Part shown: piece by piece, positions 7,365-15,059 of the stretch
Layout: the number at the start of each line of letters is the position of its first letter
Position numbering within the stretch: position 1 is the stretch's first letter
Source: Candidatus Eiseniibacteriota bacterium
Lineage (GTDB): Bacteria > Eisenbacteria > RBG-16-71-46
Assembly: GCA_025357055.1 (NCBI GenBank)
Contig: JANXPZ010000231.1
Coordinates: forward strand, 1-38,924
Length of the DNA stretch: 38,924 nucleotides
Reading direction: 5' to 3'
The notes under the pieces: model-generated
The model's input: only the letters and a program-made list of their open reading frames with translations
Database searches by the model: none
Told to the model about the DNA's origin: nothing
Translations under genes and position numbers: made by a program

Positions 7365-7778
7365 ATGCGGCGAGATCGCGAAGTCGGCTTCACGCTCATC
7401 GAGATCTGCGTGCTGATCGCGGTTCTGGGCACGATCTTCGGCATCGCCGTGGTCGGGACCTCGCGCATGGTCCGCTCCAGTCGCCTGGTCGGCACCGCGA
7501 ACCTCATGGTCGCGGATGTCCGCTACGCGCGGATGCTCGCCACTTCCCAGGGCAGGAACTTCGAGATCCGGTTTCGGCCCGCCGGGTATTCCGTCGTCCG
7601 CGTCACGCCTCCGGCCACGATCCTGACTCGCACGTGTCAGTCCGGGGTGACGTGTTCCGCCACCGACACGGCGACCTTCTACGCCTGGGGCCTTACCGCC
7701 CCGGTCACGATCACCCTCGCCGCCTCAGGGGGCTCGAGAGTCATTCAGCTCGGCGCAAACGGGAGCATCACACGATGA
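7365..7778 (+). CDS. GspH/FimT-family minor pilin (type IV pilus)
   Basis: A 137-residue type IV prepilin. The class III leader MRRDREVG is cleaved by PilD-type prepilin peptidase before F9 in G/FTLIEICVLIAVLG; the conserved Glu lies at +5 of the mature form. The hydrophobic N-terminal helix is followed by a GspH/FimT-like globular part with VADVRYARMLATSQG. It is the first of four small pilin-like genes before pilY1, the usual minor-pilin order in which these subunits prime pilus assembly. ATG 7365 is chosen because earlier in-frame starts would place a long non-leader sequence before the cleavage site. Its stop overlaps the next start (ATGA). Confidence 0.85.
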   Translation: MRRDREVGFTLIEICVLIAVLGTIFGIAVVGTSRMVRSSRLVGTANLMVADVRYARMLATSQGRNFEIRFRPAGYSVVRVTPPATILTRTCQSGVTCSATDTATFYAWGLTAPVTITLAASGGSRVIQLGANGSITR

Positions 7779-8146
7779 CACGGGGAACAGGACTGCGACG
7801 GCCGGGCGAGGGTGGCTTCTCGCTCGTGGAGCTGATGGTCGTGCTGGTGTTCATCTCCATCGGCGTCCTGGCGCTCTCCAGCGTGCAGGTCACGTCCTTC
7901 ACGGACGTCTACGCGACCGGGCGGTACACCCGCGCCCTCGATCTCGCCCAGACGCGGATGGAGACCGCGCGGGCGGTCGGATACTCGCTCGCGCAGTCCG
8001 ACTCGGGGTCCGTGGACGGGTTCACCTGGCTGTGTCTCGTGGACTCGGGCGGCGTGGCCCTCAAGCGCGTGACCACCACCGTGTCCTGGACGGACAAGCG
8101 TGGGGCGCGCTCCGTACGGCTCATGAACCTCATCTCCGCCCGATGA
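7775..8146 (+). CDS. pilV: PilV-like minor pilin
   Basis: A 123-residue prepilin with leader MTRGTGLRRPGEGG, cleavage before F15 (G/FSLVELMVVLVFISIG), Glu at +5 and a hydrophobic helix of about 22 residues. The following segment LALSSVQVTSFTDVYATGRYTRALDLAQTRME resembles the PilV pattern, in which the helix leads into a region that aligns paired residues with the pilus core. ATG 7775 overlaps the previous stop, and its own stop overlaps the next start, so translation is probably coupled through the minor pilins. The short C-terminal domain gives no further clue. Confidence 0.8.
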   Translation: MTRGTGLRRPGEGGFSLVELMVVLVFISIGVLALSSVQVTSFTDVYATGRYTRALDLAQTRMETARAVGYSLAQSDSGSVDGFTWLCLVDSGGVALKRVTTTVSWTDKRGARSVRLMNLISAR

Positions 8147-8754
8147 CCCGCTTCATCGTGAGCACCCCGCGCGCGCCCGGCCGAAGCTCCGCCGGATTCA
8201 CCCTGGTCGAGCTGCTCGTCTCGCTGACGATCTTCGCGATGGTGGCGGGTGTCCTGACCACGGTCCTGATCACCGCGAATCGCACGCACCGGCAGACGAC
8301 GCACCGTGCCGAGATCCAGGGCGCCAGCCGGCAGGCCCTGTCCTTGCTGACCGCGGAACTGGCCCAGGCCGGGGCGGACCCCATGATCCCGCCGGCCGGC
8401 ATCACCGGGATCGTCACCGCGGACTCGACCTCGCTCCGGGTGCGGGCGGACCTCAACGCGAACGGCACCATCCAGACCACGGAACCGTCGGAGGACATCA
8501 CCTACACCTACGACGCGGGCGCGCAGACCCTGTCCCGGAATCCGGGGTCGGGCGCCGCAGTGGTGCTCCAGAACGTCACCGACCTGCGCTTCACGTACTT
8601 CGACGCGGCCGACCAGCCGCTGTCGACGCTGCCCCTTTCCGCCACCCATCGCGCGCTGGTGCGCTCGATCGGCATCACCTTGACCAGCTCGGACCGGGAC
8701 TCCCATCCGTTCACGCACGATACCCGGATCACGCTGCGGAACCTGGCCAACTGA
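8143..8754 (+). CDS. pilW: PilW-like minor pilin
   Basis: A 203-residue prepilin with leader MTRFIVSTPRAPGRSSAG, cleavage before F19 (G/FTLVELLVSLTIFAMVAG) and Glu at +5. The larger globular domain contains the PilW/GspJ-like segments IQGASRQALSLLTAELAQAGADP and VTDLRFTYFDAADQPL. In known systems PilW sits with PilV, PilX and PilY1 in the tip or priming complex. The start overlaps the pilV stop (ATGA). The next frame begins at the stop, with the better supported pilX start 33 nt further on. Confidence 0.82.
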   Translation: MTRFIVSTPRAPGRSSAGFTLVELLVSLTIFAMVAGVLTTVLITANRTHRQTTHRAEIQGASRQALSLLTAELAQAGADPMIPPAGITGIVTADSTSLRVRADLNANGTIQTTEPSEDITYTYDAGAQTLSRNPGSGAAVVLQNVTDLRFTYFDAADQPLSTLPLSATHRALVRSIGITLTSSDRDSHPFTHDTRITLRNLAN

Positions 8755-8786
8755 TGGACGACCCCTTCCGCGCGAGGAGAAGCCCC

Positions 8787-9233
8787 ATGACACCCGACCA
8801 GAGGGACGAACGAGGCTCGGCCATGGTGCTGGCCCTCGGCGTGCTGACGGTGGTCGCGATCCTGGCGATCATCATCATCGCGGTCGTCGTCTCCGAGAAG
8901 CGGACCTCCGCTTCCGCGTATGCGCAGGATCGCGCGTTCTACTCCGCCGATGCGGCCACGGAAGCGGCCGTCAACTGGATCCGGAACCAGCGCAGCCCTG
9001 CCGCCATCGTGGACTCGGTCAATACCGTGGGGACGTCCGCGGGGACCGTCGCGCTGGCCACCGACCACAGCTACACCTTCGACGTCACGTACGTGCGCAG
9101 GCAGTTCCGCCCAGGCTGGAGCGCGGAGTACAAGGACTACGTCTACCGCATCGAGACCGAGGGCACGAGCGCCCAGCAGTCCCAGGCGGCGCTGGAAGTC
9201 AACGCTACGCGGCTGTACCGGGAGGGTTACTGA
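8787..9233 (+). CDS. pilX: PilX-like minor pilin-associated protein
   Basis: A 148-residue protein with the PilX N-terminal pattern ERGSAMVLALGVLTVVAIL, a very hydrophobic helix of about 25 residues and the downstream DRAFYSADAATEAAVNWI segment typical of PilX_N proteins. The canonical G/F cleavage site is replaced by RG/SAMV, which is normal for this family. ATG 8787 is preferred over ATG 8754 because GAGGAG at 8774-8779 sits 7 nt upstream. It lies one base before pilY1. It presumably joins FimT, PilV and PilW in the priming complex. Confidence 0.8.
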   Translation: MTPDQRDERGSAMVLALGVLTVVAILAIIIIAVVVSEKRTSASAYAQDRAFYSADAATEAAVNWIRNQRSPAAIVDSVNTVGTSAGTVALATDHSYTFDVTYVRRQFRPGWSAEYKDYVYRIETEGTSAQQSQAALEVNATRLYREGY

Positions 9234-9234
9234 C

Positions 9235-11976
9235 ATGCGGCGTTCCCGATGTCTGCTGGCTTTGGCGTGCGCGTCGCTGCTCGGCCGCGCGCCGATGGCG
9301 TCTGCACAGTGCGAGATCCCGGTGATCATCGGCGGCACCGGCATCACGGCGAACGTGATCATCCTGATGGACAATTCCGACAGCATGAACGAGATCGTGT
9401 TCCACGACGCGTACAACCCGGCCACGACCTATCCCGGCCTCAGCAGCACGATCAAGTTCGGCACGAACACGATGTACCAGATCACTTCCGACCTCAGCCG
9501 CACGCCGAGGGCCATCACCAACAACAACGCCTGGCCGACCACGCCGAGCGCCATGCTGGTCAACAGTGACGGCGGCAAGGCGGGGGTGTACCGGGGGAAT
9601 TACCTGAACTGGGTCTACTTCAACGCCACGGCCGCGCAACGCGCCGCCATCCCGACCTACACCAAGTTCCAGGCGGCCAAGACCGTCATCACCGCGCTGC
9701 TGGGCAACGTCACCAGCGCCCGTTTCGCGATCGAGGTCTACAACAACCCGATGAGCGGCGGGAACGGCGGCACGATCATCTCGCCGTTCGGCACCGCCGT
9801 GGCGACCATGCAGGCCCAGGTCAACGCGCAGGTGACGGGCTACTGGACGCCGCTGGCCGAGAGCATGGTGACCGCGCTCAACTACTACGCGACCACCGGC
9901 GCGAGCGCCCCGATCCAGGCCGGCTGCCAGAAGTCGTTCGTGGTCGTGGTCACGGACGGCATGCCCACGGAGGACGCGAACATCCCCTCGTACCTCCTGG
10001 GCGTTGCAAACGACTGCGGCCACAACGATCCCGGAACCTGCGCGGGGCTGAGCCCGGGCGAAGGGTATCCCGAGAGTTACCAGTGCCGCGCCTACCTCGA
10101 CAACGTCACGTGCTGGTTGTACCGGAACGACCTGCGCGCCGACCTGCCGGGTATCCAGAACGTGGCTACGTACGTGGTGGGGTTCCAGGTCAATAACCCG
10201 TTCCTCCAGACGTCGGCGAACGTGGGGGGCGGCGAGTACTTCACGACCGGCTCGCTGGCCGGTCTGACGGAAGCGCTCAACGAGGTGCTCATCTCGATCG
10301 GCCGGCGCGTGGCGGCCAACTCCTCGGTGGCCGTGGTCACGGCCGAGGACCGGATCAACAACCGGCTCTTCCGGGCGCGCTACGAGTCGGGGACCTGGCG
10401 GGGCTATGTCGAAGCCTACGACCTGCCGTTCCAGGCCGGTTCGCCCGCGCTCTGGGAGGCGGGCAGCCGGCTGGTGGCCAACGGGCCCGGCAGCCGGACG
10501 ATCCACACCACCACGAACGGATCGAGCCTCACGAGTTTCACCACGGCCAATGCGTCGGCCCTGAGGACCTATCTCGCGGCGGCGGATGTCACCGAGGCCA
10601 CGAACATCATCACCTACGTCCGCGGCGATTCCGTTGCCGGCTCGCGGGCCCGCGAGGGGTGGATCCTCGGGGACATCGTGGACGCCGCCCCGGTCGCCGT
10701 CGGCAAGCCGACGGGCTTCAGCAGCCTGGCGGGGTATGCCGATTTCCGACTCACGCACGCCTCGCGGGGCGAGGTGCTCTACGTGGCAGCGAACGACGGG
10801 ATGCTCCACTGCTTCGACACCTCGACCGGCGACGAGCTGTGGGCCTACGTCCCCAAGACGCAGCTGCCCCGGCTGAAGAACCTGATGAGCACCGGCTATT
10901 GCCACCAGTACTTCGTGAACACGACCCCGGCGGTCTACGACCTGCCCATCGGGGGGCAGTGGAAGACGGTCCTGTTCGGGGGCGAAGCCGCCAGCGGCAA
11001 CGGCATGTTCGCGCTCGACATCAGCAACCCGACCAGCGGCCCTTCACTGCTCTGGGACGTGGACGTCTCGGGACTGAAGGGCTCCTCGAACACGCCCACG
11101 CTGATCCGGGATCCCCAGCTCAATGCGAATGTCCTCTGCGTGGGCACCGGGTATTCCGCCACCTCCTCCGCCGACTCGTTGATCGTCCTCAACCCCGCGA
11201 CCGGTGCGGTGCTGAACCGCATCCTGCTGGGCACGGCGGTGGCGGGCAACAAGACGACGCGGGCGGTCGCGATCGACAAGGACTTCAACGGCTACGAAGA
11301 CTGCGTCTACATCGGCGATTTGGCGGGGCGCCTGTGGCGCCTGAACCTCAACACCAACCCCTGGACCAAGACCCTGCTGTTCAGCGGCAGCCAGCCCATC
11401 CAGGGCAACCCGGTCGTCACCATGGACGCCCTGGGCCGGCCGATGGTCTTCTTCGGCACGGGGCAGTTCCTCACGGCCACCGACCCCACGACGACCACGA
11501 CGCAGTCGATCTACGGCATCATCGACAACGGCACCACCGCGACGTGCACGGTGGACAGCCTGGTGAACCAGACGTCCGCGATCAACGCCGTGCCTGCCGG
11601 CAAGCGCGGCTGGTACGTCAACCTGGTGAACGCCAGCGGCGAGCGGTCGACCCGGAACCCGGCGCTGATCAACGGCACGCTGTATGTGACGACCTACCTG
11701 CCCAGCACGGATGCCTGCGCGGGCGGCGGGCAGTCCTGGCTCTACGCCCTCGACTACAAGGACGGCTCCGCGCCGAATCACTCGAACGGCACCGAGAACA
11801 ACACGACGGCGGGGCGCAGCCAGTCCATGGGCGATGGCCTGCTCTCGGACCCGACCGTGGACCTCGTCAACGAGTGCATCCTGCTGCAGTCCTCCAACGC
11901 GGTCGTCATGTCCGAGGGTATCGATGGCGGCCTCAAGAAGCTCGTGGTGCGCGGCTGGCACCGGAAGTGGAACTGA
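9235..11976 (+). CDS. pilY1: PilY1-type pilus tip adhesin with von Willebrand A domain
   Basis: A 913-residue secreted protein. A signal peptide (about residues 1-24) is followed by a VWA-like domain with the MIDAS motif D46-x-S48-x-S50 (ILMDNSDSM) and VVVVTDGMPTEDANIPS. The C-terminal half is the PilY1 beta-propeller, with GWILGDIVDAAPVAVG, VLYVAANDGMLHCFD and VLFGGEAASGNGMFALD. The EF-hand-like calcium loop D681-K-D683-F-N685-G-Y-E-D689 matches the site that in Pseudomonas PilY1 controls pilus extension and retraction. GGAGGG at 9221-9226 precedes ATG 9235. It is the largest gene of the pilus cluster and likely forms the pilus tip. Confidence 0.93.
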   Translation: MRRSRCLLALACASLLGRAPMASAQCEIPVIIGGTGITANVIILMDNSDSMNEIVFHDAYNPATTYPGLSSTIKFGTNTMYQITSDLSRTPRAITNNNAWPTTPSAMLVNSDGGKAGVYRGNYLNWVYFNATAAQRAAIPTYTKFQAAKTVITALLGNVTSARFAIEVYNNPMSGGNGGTIISPFGTAVATMQAQVNAQVTGYWTPLAESMVTALNYYATTGASAPIQAGCQKSFVVVVTDGMPTEDANIPSYLLGVANDCGHNDPGTCAGLSPGEGYPESYQCRAYLDNVTCWLYRNDLRADLPGIQNVATYVVGFQVNNPFLQTSANVGGGEYFTTGSLAGLTEALNEVLISIGRRVAANSSVAVVTAEDRINNRLFRARYESGTWRGYVEAYDLPFQAGSPALWEAGSRLVANGPGSRTIHTTTNGSSLTSFTTANASALRTYLAAADVTEATNIITYVRGDSVAGSRAREGWILGDIVDAAPVAVGKPTGFSSLAGYADFRLTHASRGEVLYVAANDGMLHCFDTSTGDELWAYVPKTQLPRLKNLMSTGYCHQYFVNTTPAVYDLPIGGQWKTVLFGGEAASGNGMFALDISNPTSGPSLLWDVDVSGLKGSSNTPTLIRDPQLNANVLCVGTGYSATSSADSLIVLNPATGAVLNRILLGTAVAGNKTTRAVAIDKDFNGYEDCVYIGDLAGRLWRLNLNTNPWTKTLLFSGSQPIQGNPVVTMDALGRPMVFFGTGQFLTATDPTTTTTQSIYGIIDNGTTATCTVDSLVNQTSAINAVPAGKRGWYVNLVNASGERSTRNPALINGTLYVTTYLPSTDACAGGGQSWLYALDYKDGSAPNHSNGTENNTTAGRSQSMGDGLLSDPTVDLVNECILLQSSNAVVMSEGIDGGLKKLVVRGWHRKWN

Positions 11977-11988
11977 GAGGAGTCCATC

Positions 11989-12399
11989 ATGCGCAACCGC
12001 ATCTGGATCATTCTGGGGATCGCGCTCGTTCTTCCGGTCACGGCGACCCTGGTGTTCGGCGGTTCGGCCCGCGAGCGGAAGCACCGGCCGTACGTGGATG
12101 AGCTGATCAACGCGGAACACTTCACCGACGTCGGCGAGTTCACGGGGGCGCTCGAGGGGATCATCGTCCTCAACGGCACGCCCTACCGGCTGGCCGCCAA
12201 CGTCTGCATCTACGACATCGGCCGCGGGGCCCTGCCCGTGGGCACGTTCCTGGGAGGTGCCATCGTGGCCTGCTCCGGCGTCACCCTGCGGGGCTCCCAG
12301 GTCGTCGACCAGATCATCGTTCGCCCCGGCGTGGATGGTCGGGCGGTCGATGCCGCCCCGATCCGCGCCGTTCGCATCGAGGACGCAGGTCCGAGGTAG
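11989..12399 (+). CDS. Small single-pass membrane or secreted protein in the pilus operon
   Basis: A 136-residue protein not recognised as a family. Residues 4-25 are hydrophobic (WIILGIALVLPVTATLVF), a membrane anchor or uncleaved signal. The rest is a small beta-rich domain with regular hydrophobic strands (LEGIIVLNGTPYRLA, VGTFLGGAIVACSG, QVVDQIIVRPG). An AGAGGAG at 11976-11982 lies 6 nt before ATG 11989, 12 nt after pilY1, so it belongs to the pilus operon. It may assist PilY1 or the minor pilins (inference from position only). Confidence 0.7.
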   Translation: MRNRIWIILGIALVLPVTATLVFGGSARERKHRPYVDELINAEHFTDVGEFTGALEGIIVLNGTPYRLAANVCIYDIGRGALPVGTFLGGAIVACSGVTLRGSQVVDQIIVRPGVDGRAVDAAPIRAVRIEDAGPR

Positions 12400-12433
12400 C
12401 CGGAGTCCCACCGCCAGGAAAGAGGTCTTCGAC

Positions 12434-13360
12434 GTGATTCGACGCCCGACGTTCCAGGGAGTGGTCGCCCTCGCGTGCGCGTTCGTCCTCGGTGGCTGCT
12501 CGGCCGGGGGGGATGCCCGCCAGGCCGCGGTCCACGGCGACGGGCAGATGTCGCTCTCGCCGGACCCCGCATTCGCCGGCGCGCAGATCACGGTCGTGTT
12601 CAAGGACCGCGACCTGCGGCCGGAACAATGCCGCTACGAGTGGCGGAGGAACGGGACCGTGATCCCCCAGGCCGGCTCGAACGCGCTGGAGCCTGCCCTC
12701 TTCGCGAAGGGCGATCGAATCGAAGTGTCCGTGGTGGCTCCGCGGACCGACCCCGGGAAGGAACGACGCCTGCGCGCGGAGGTCCGCGTCGTGAACACGC
12801 CGCCGACGATCCTGCGCGTGACCGTCGTTCCGGCCGCCACCTCGGACCGCGCGGAGTTCCGCGCGATCCCGGAGAGCCTCGACCAGGACGGGGACTCCCT
12901 GACCTACGCCTATCGCTGGTCGCGCAACGGGACGCTCATGGAGGCCGAGACGGGCCCGAGCCTGCCGTTGGACTCGCTCGCACTCGGCGATCAGATCGCC
13001 GTCGAGGTCGTGGCGAGCGATGGCGAGAGCGAGTCACCTCCCGTGCGCGGCGAATCCGCTCCCCTCCAGAATCGCCCGCCACGCTTCACGTCGCAGCCTG
13101 CGGCGCCGGGCCCGACGGACAGCGAGTTCCGGTACCGGGCGGTCGCGTCGGACCAGGATCAGGACCCCCTCCGCTATGAGCTGGTGAGTGGTCCCTCCGG
13201 GATGGTGGTGAACCCGGATGGGAACGTCCTCTGGACGGTGCCGGCCGGTGCGGGGCGGCGCGGCGAGTACACCGTCACGGTACGGGCGGTCGACTCCAAG
13301 GGCGGCGCGGCGACCCAGCAGTTCACCATCCGACTCGATCCTCCGGTCGCGAAGCGCTGA
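12434..13360 (+). CDS. Lipoprotein with tandem Ig/cadherin-like domains
   Basis: A 308-residue lipoprotein. The signal peptide ends in the lipobox LGGC, giving lipidated Cys22. Beta-sandwich-like repeats follow, built from 'RYEWRRNGTVIP...' and 'TYAYRWSRNGTLMEAETGPSLP' units, with the calcium-friendly ESLDQDGDSLTY and ASDQDQDPLRYELVSGP stretches seen in cadherin/PKD-like domains. GTG 12434 follows AGAGG (12421-12425) by 8 nt. It is the last gene of the pilus cluster and is followed by a strong hairpin. A role as an outer-membrane partner of the pilus is plausible but unproven. Confidence 0.75.
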   Translation: MIRRPTFQGVVALACAFVLGGCSAGGDARQAAVHGDGQMSLSPDPAFAGAQITVVFKDRDLRPEQCRYEWRRNGTVIPQAGSNALEPALFAKGDRIEVSVVAPRTDPGKERRLRAEVRVVNTPPTILRVTVVPAATSDRAEFRAIPESLDQDGDSLTYAYRWSRNGTLMEAETGPSLPLDSLALGDQIAVEVVASDGESESPPVRGESAPLQNRPPRFTSQPAAPGPTDSEFRYRAVASDQDQDPLRYELVSGPSGMVVNPDGNVLWTVPAGAGRRGEYTVTVRAVDSKGGAATQQFTIRLDPPVAKR

Positions 13361-13391
13361 CTCCGCCGCCGCCCGAATTGGCTTCTCCCTG

Positions 13392-13432
13392 GTCGCCACG
13401 GGGATGTGCTAACTTCCATTCCCCGTGGCGAC
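13392..13432 (+). terminator. Perfect 13-bp hairpin ending the pilus operon and spanning the larE start
   Basis: GTCGCCACGGGGA (13392-13404) pairs perfectly with TCCCCGTGGCGAC (13420-13432) around a 15-nt loop. It lies 31 nt after the last pilus-operon gene. There is no T-tract, so it may act as a rho-assisted terminator or a block. The larE GTG start lies in the right arm and a -10-like element in the loop, so on read-through transcripts the start codon would be buried. Confidence 0.6.
13407..13415 (+). promoter_or_regulatory. Extended -10 promoter element for larE
   Basis: TGcTAACTT reads as an extended -10 (TG-n-TAnnnT type), 9 nt before the larE GTG. No -35 at 16-18 nt is convincing. The predicted start of transcription is at or next to the start codon, giving a leaderless mRNA that would escape the hairpin around it. 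Confidence 0.45.
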
Positions 13433-14303
13433 TTCCCCTGTGATCCGGCCCGGCGGGCCCGCTTCCGCCCCGTCCGCCCACCCGCTCGACGGCCTTTCCT
13501 GGCCCGAGCGGCTGGAGCGCCTGCGGGCGCTGCTGCGTGAGCTCGGCAGCGTGGTCGTGGCCTACTCCGGCGGCGTGGACTCGAGCCTGCTGCTGCGCGT
13601 GGCGCACGAGACGCTCGCCGAGCGCGCGCTGGGCGTGATCGGGCGTTCCGACTCCTACGCGGCCCGCGAGCTGGAACTGGCCCGCGCGCAGGCGGCGTCC
13701 TTCGGGGCGCGGCTCGAGGTGGTGACCACCGGCGAACTGGCCGACCCGGCCTTCCGGGCGAACCCCGCCGAGCGTTGTTATCACTGCAAGAACGAGCTTT
13801 ACCGGCAACTGGAGGCGGTGGCGCGCCGCACGGGCGCGGTGGTCGTGGACGGCACCATCGTGGACGACCTGACCGACTGGCGGCCCGGCCGGCGCGCGGC
13901 CGGGGAGCACGGCGTGCGTTCGCCTCTCGCCGAACTGGGCTTCTCCAAGGCCGAGGTGCGCGCCGCGGCGGCCCACTACGGCCTGGCGAGCGCGGGCAAG
14001 CCGGCCTCGCCCTGCCTGGCCTCGCGCATCCCGTACGGGACCGAGATCACCCGGGAGAACCTGGCCATGGTCGAGCAGGCGGAGGCGCTCCTGCGCTCGC
14101 TGGGATTCGCCGAACTGCGCGTGAGGCATCACGGCGACACGGCCCGCATCGAGTTGCCGCTCGCGGACCTCGCCCGCCTCGGCGAGCCGGGCCTGCGCGA
14201 GCGGGTGGTCGAAGGCCTCAAAGCACTGGGATATCGCTACATCACGCTGGATCTCGAGGGCTTCCGCTCGGGCAGCCTCAACCGCGTCCTGCTGGATGGA
14301 TAG
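13425..14303 (+). CDS. larE: LarE-type ATP-dependent sacrificial sulfur transferase
   Basis: A 292-residue PP-loop ATPase of the LarE/NadE-like superfamily. LarE adenylates a pyridinium carboxylate precursor and transfers sulfur to it during synthesis of the nickel-pincer cofactor of lactate racemase. The PP-loop AYSGGVDSS lies at residues 46-54. Three cysteines stand out: C118-x2-C121 (ERCYHCKNELY) and C197 (ASPCLASR), the last at the position of the sacrificial cysteine. A three-cysteine set suggests the cluster-binding type of LarE rather than the single-cysteine sacrificial type (inference). GTG 13425 sits in a hairpin arm. No larB or larC is in the window. Confidence 0.88.
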   Translation: MATSPVIRPGGPASAPSAHPLDGLSWPERLERLRALLRELGSVVVAYSGGVDSSLLLRVAHETLAERALGVIGRSDSYAARELELARAQAASFGARLEVVTTGELADPAFRANPAERCYHCKNELYRQLEAVARRTGAVVVDGTIVDDLTDWRPGRRAAGEHGVRSPLAELGFSKAEVRAAAAHYGLASAGKPASPCLASRIPYGTEITRENLAMVEQAEALLRSLGFAELRVRHHGDTARIELPLADLARLGEPGLRERVVEGLKALGYRYITLDLEGFRSGSLNRVLLDG

Positions 14304-14412
14304 GCGGGCCGGGGCCGGACGCCATCGGCGGAAGGCTGGCGGGGCGCACCCGGAGCGCGGCTGTCCCCGGGGCCGTTTGCGCCCCCGGTCAGGACCCTGA
14401 GAATATCTGGAA

Positions 14413-14564
14413 CCGCCGTCCCCTGTGGCCGGGTACTACCCGATACGCCCCACAGAGGCGGCGGCACGAAAAAGCGGTCTTCGCTGGGACCGTCGGTGCC
14501 CTGGGCCGTTCTGGCCTCGAAACGCCGATGATCTCGGTCCGGCCGCCCGGTCCGAGGCATCGGC
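14413..14564 (+). promoter_or_regulatory. Structured leader with two multi-helix hairpins
   Basis: Between larE and the next gene (14304-14598 has no gene) two compact structures stand out. First, CCGCC (14413-14417), CTGTGG (14423-14428) and GGGT (14431-14434) pair in nested order with ACCC (14438-14441), CCACAG (14450-14455) and GGCGG (14457-14461). Second, GCCGATG (14524-14530) and CTCGG (14533-14537) pair with CCGAG (14552-14556) and CATCGGC (14558-14564). Together they may be a 5' leader of the small membrane protein, a terminator for larE, or a small RNA. No known riboswitch core was recognised. Confidence 0.45.
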
Positions 14565-14598
14565 ATTCGTGTCTTCCGCCCGCGGCAGGAGGTCGAGG

Positions 14599-14844
14599 AT
14601 GAGCGCAGTGAAGACAGCCCGTCAGAGAGCGCAGCGACGGGCCCTGGAAGTCGACCTGGGGTTCAGCTGGGGCCTGGCGAACAGCGTCCTGCTGGCTCTG
14701 GGGGTGGGGGTGCTGGCGGTGGGTTATGTGACCCTTTCGCGGGGTTCCATCACCCTGTCCCCGGTGCTCCTGGTGTTCGGCTACTGCGTCCTCATCCCGG
14801 GATCCCTGCTGTTTCGTGGGCGAAAGACAGGTTCGGGCGAATAG
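14599..14844 (+). CDS. Small two-helix membrane protein, DUF3098-like
   Basis: An 81-residue protein with a basic N-terminus (KTARQRAQRRALEVDL) and two transmembrane segments, about residues 25-45 (ANSVLLALGVGVLAVGYVTL) and 51-71 (ITLSPVLLVFGYCVLIPG). The topology, the 'SRGSITLSPVLL' turn and the end RG-K resemble DUF3098 proteins of the FCB group. These often sit near ftsX and uppP, which are not in this window. AGGAGG at 14587-14592 lies 6 nt before the ATG. The last 10 nt, including the TAG stop, are also the first bases of tRNA-Val. Confidence 0.65.
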   Translation: MSAVKTARQRAQRRALEVDLGFSWGLANSVLLALGVGVLAVGYVTLSRGSITLSPVLLVFGYCVLIPGSLLFRGRKTGSGE

Positions 14845-14910
14845 CTCAGCTGGCAGAGCGCTTGCCTTACAAGCAAGAGGTCACAGGTTCGAGCCCTGTT
14901 TCGCCCACCA
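14835..14910 (+). tRNA. tRNA-Val (anticodon TAC)
   Basis: A 76-nt cloverleaf. The acceptor arm GGGCGAA pairs with TTCGCCC, the D arm is GCTC...GAGC, and the anticodon stem is CTTGC/GCAAG around loop CTTACAA (anticodon TAC, reading GTA and probably other valine codons). The T arm is ACAGG-TTCGAGC-CCTGT. The 3' CCA is encoded (14908-14910). Its 5' end overlaps the 3' end of the upstream coding sequence by 10 nt. Confidence 0.97.
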
Positions 14911-15022
14911 GTGGGGCGCTGAGATCAAGGGGAGCACCGGCCGGTCCGGCCCCGAGGGGCTGGAAACGCCGGAGAAGGCAGGAAAACCGCAGAGAATGGC
15001 AGTTCGAGGGCCAAAAAGAGTC
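14911..15022. other. Spacer after tRNA-Val, no gene seen
   Basis: No open frame with family signal or ribosome site lies between the tRNA and the promoter at 15023. The sequence is purine-rich from about 14960 to 15020. No repeat of the tRNA 3' end, as would mark an integrated element, was found downstream. Confidence 0.5.
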
Positions 15023-15052
15023 TTGACAGTGTGCTGGCAAGACCCATAAACT
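15023..15052 (+). promoter_or_regulatory. Strong sigma70-like promoter
   Basis: A consensus -35 TTGACA (15023-15028), an 18-nt spacer and -10 TAAACT (15047-15052, five of six to TATAAT by the usual allowance). It is the best promoter in the window. It would start a leader of about 160 nt before the secreted dockerin-like protein at 15223. Confidence 0.8.
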
Positions 15053-15059
15053 CACTCCC

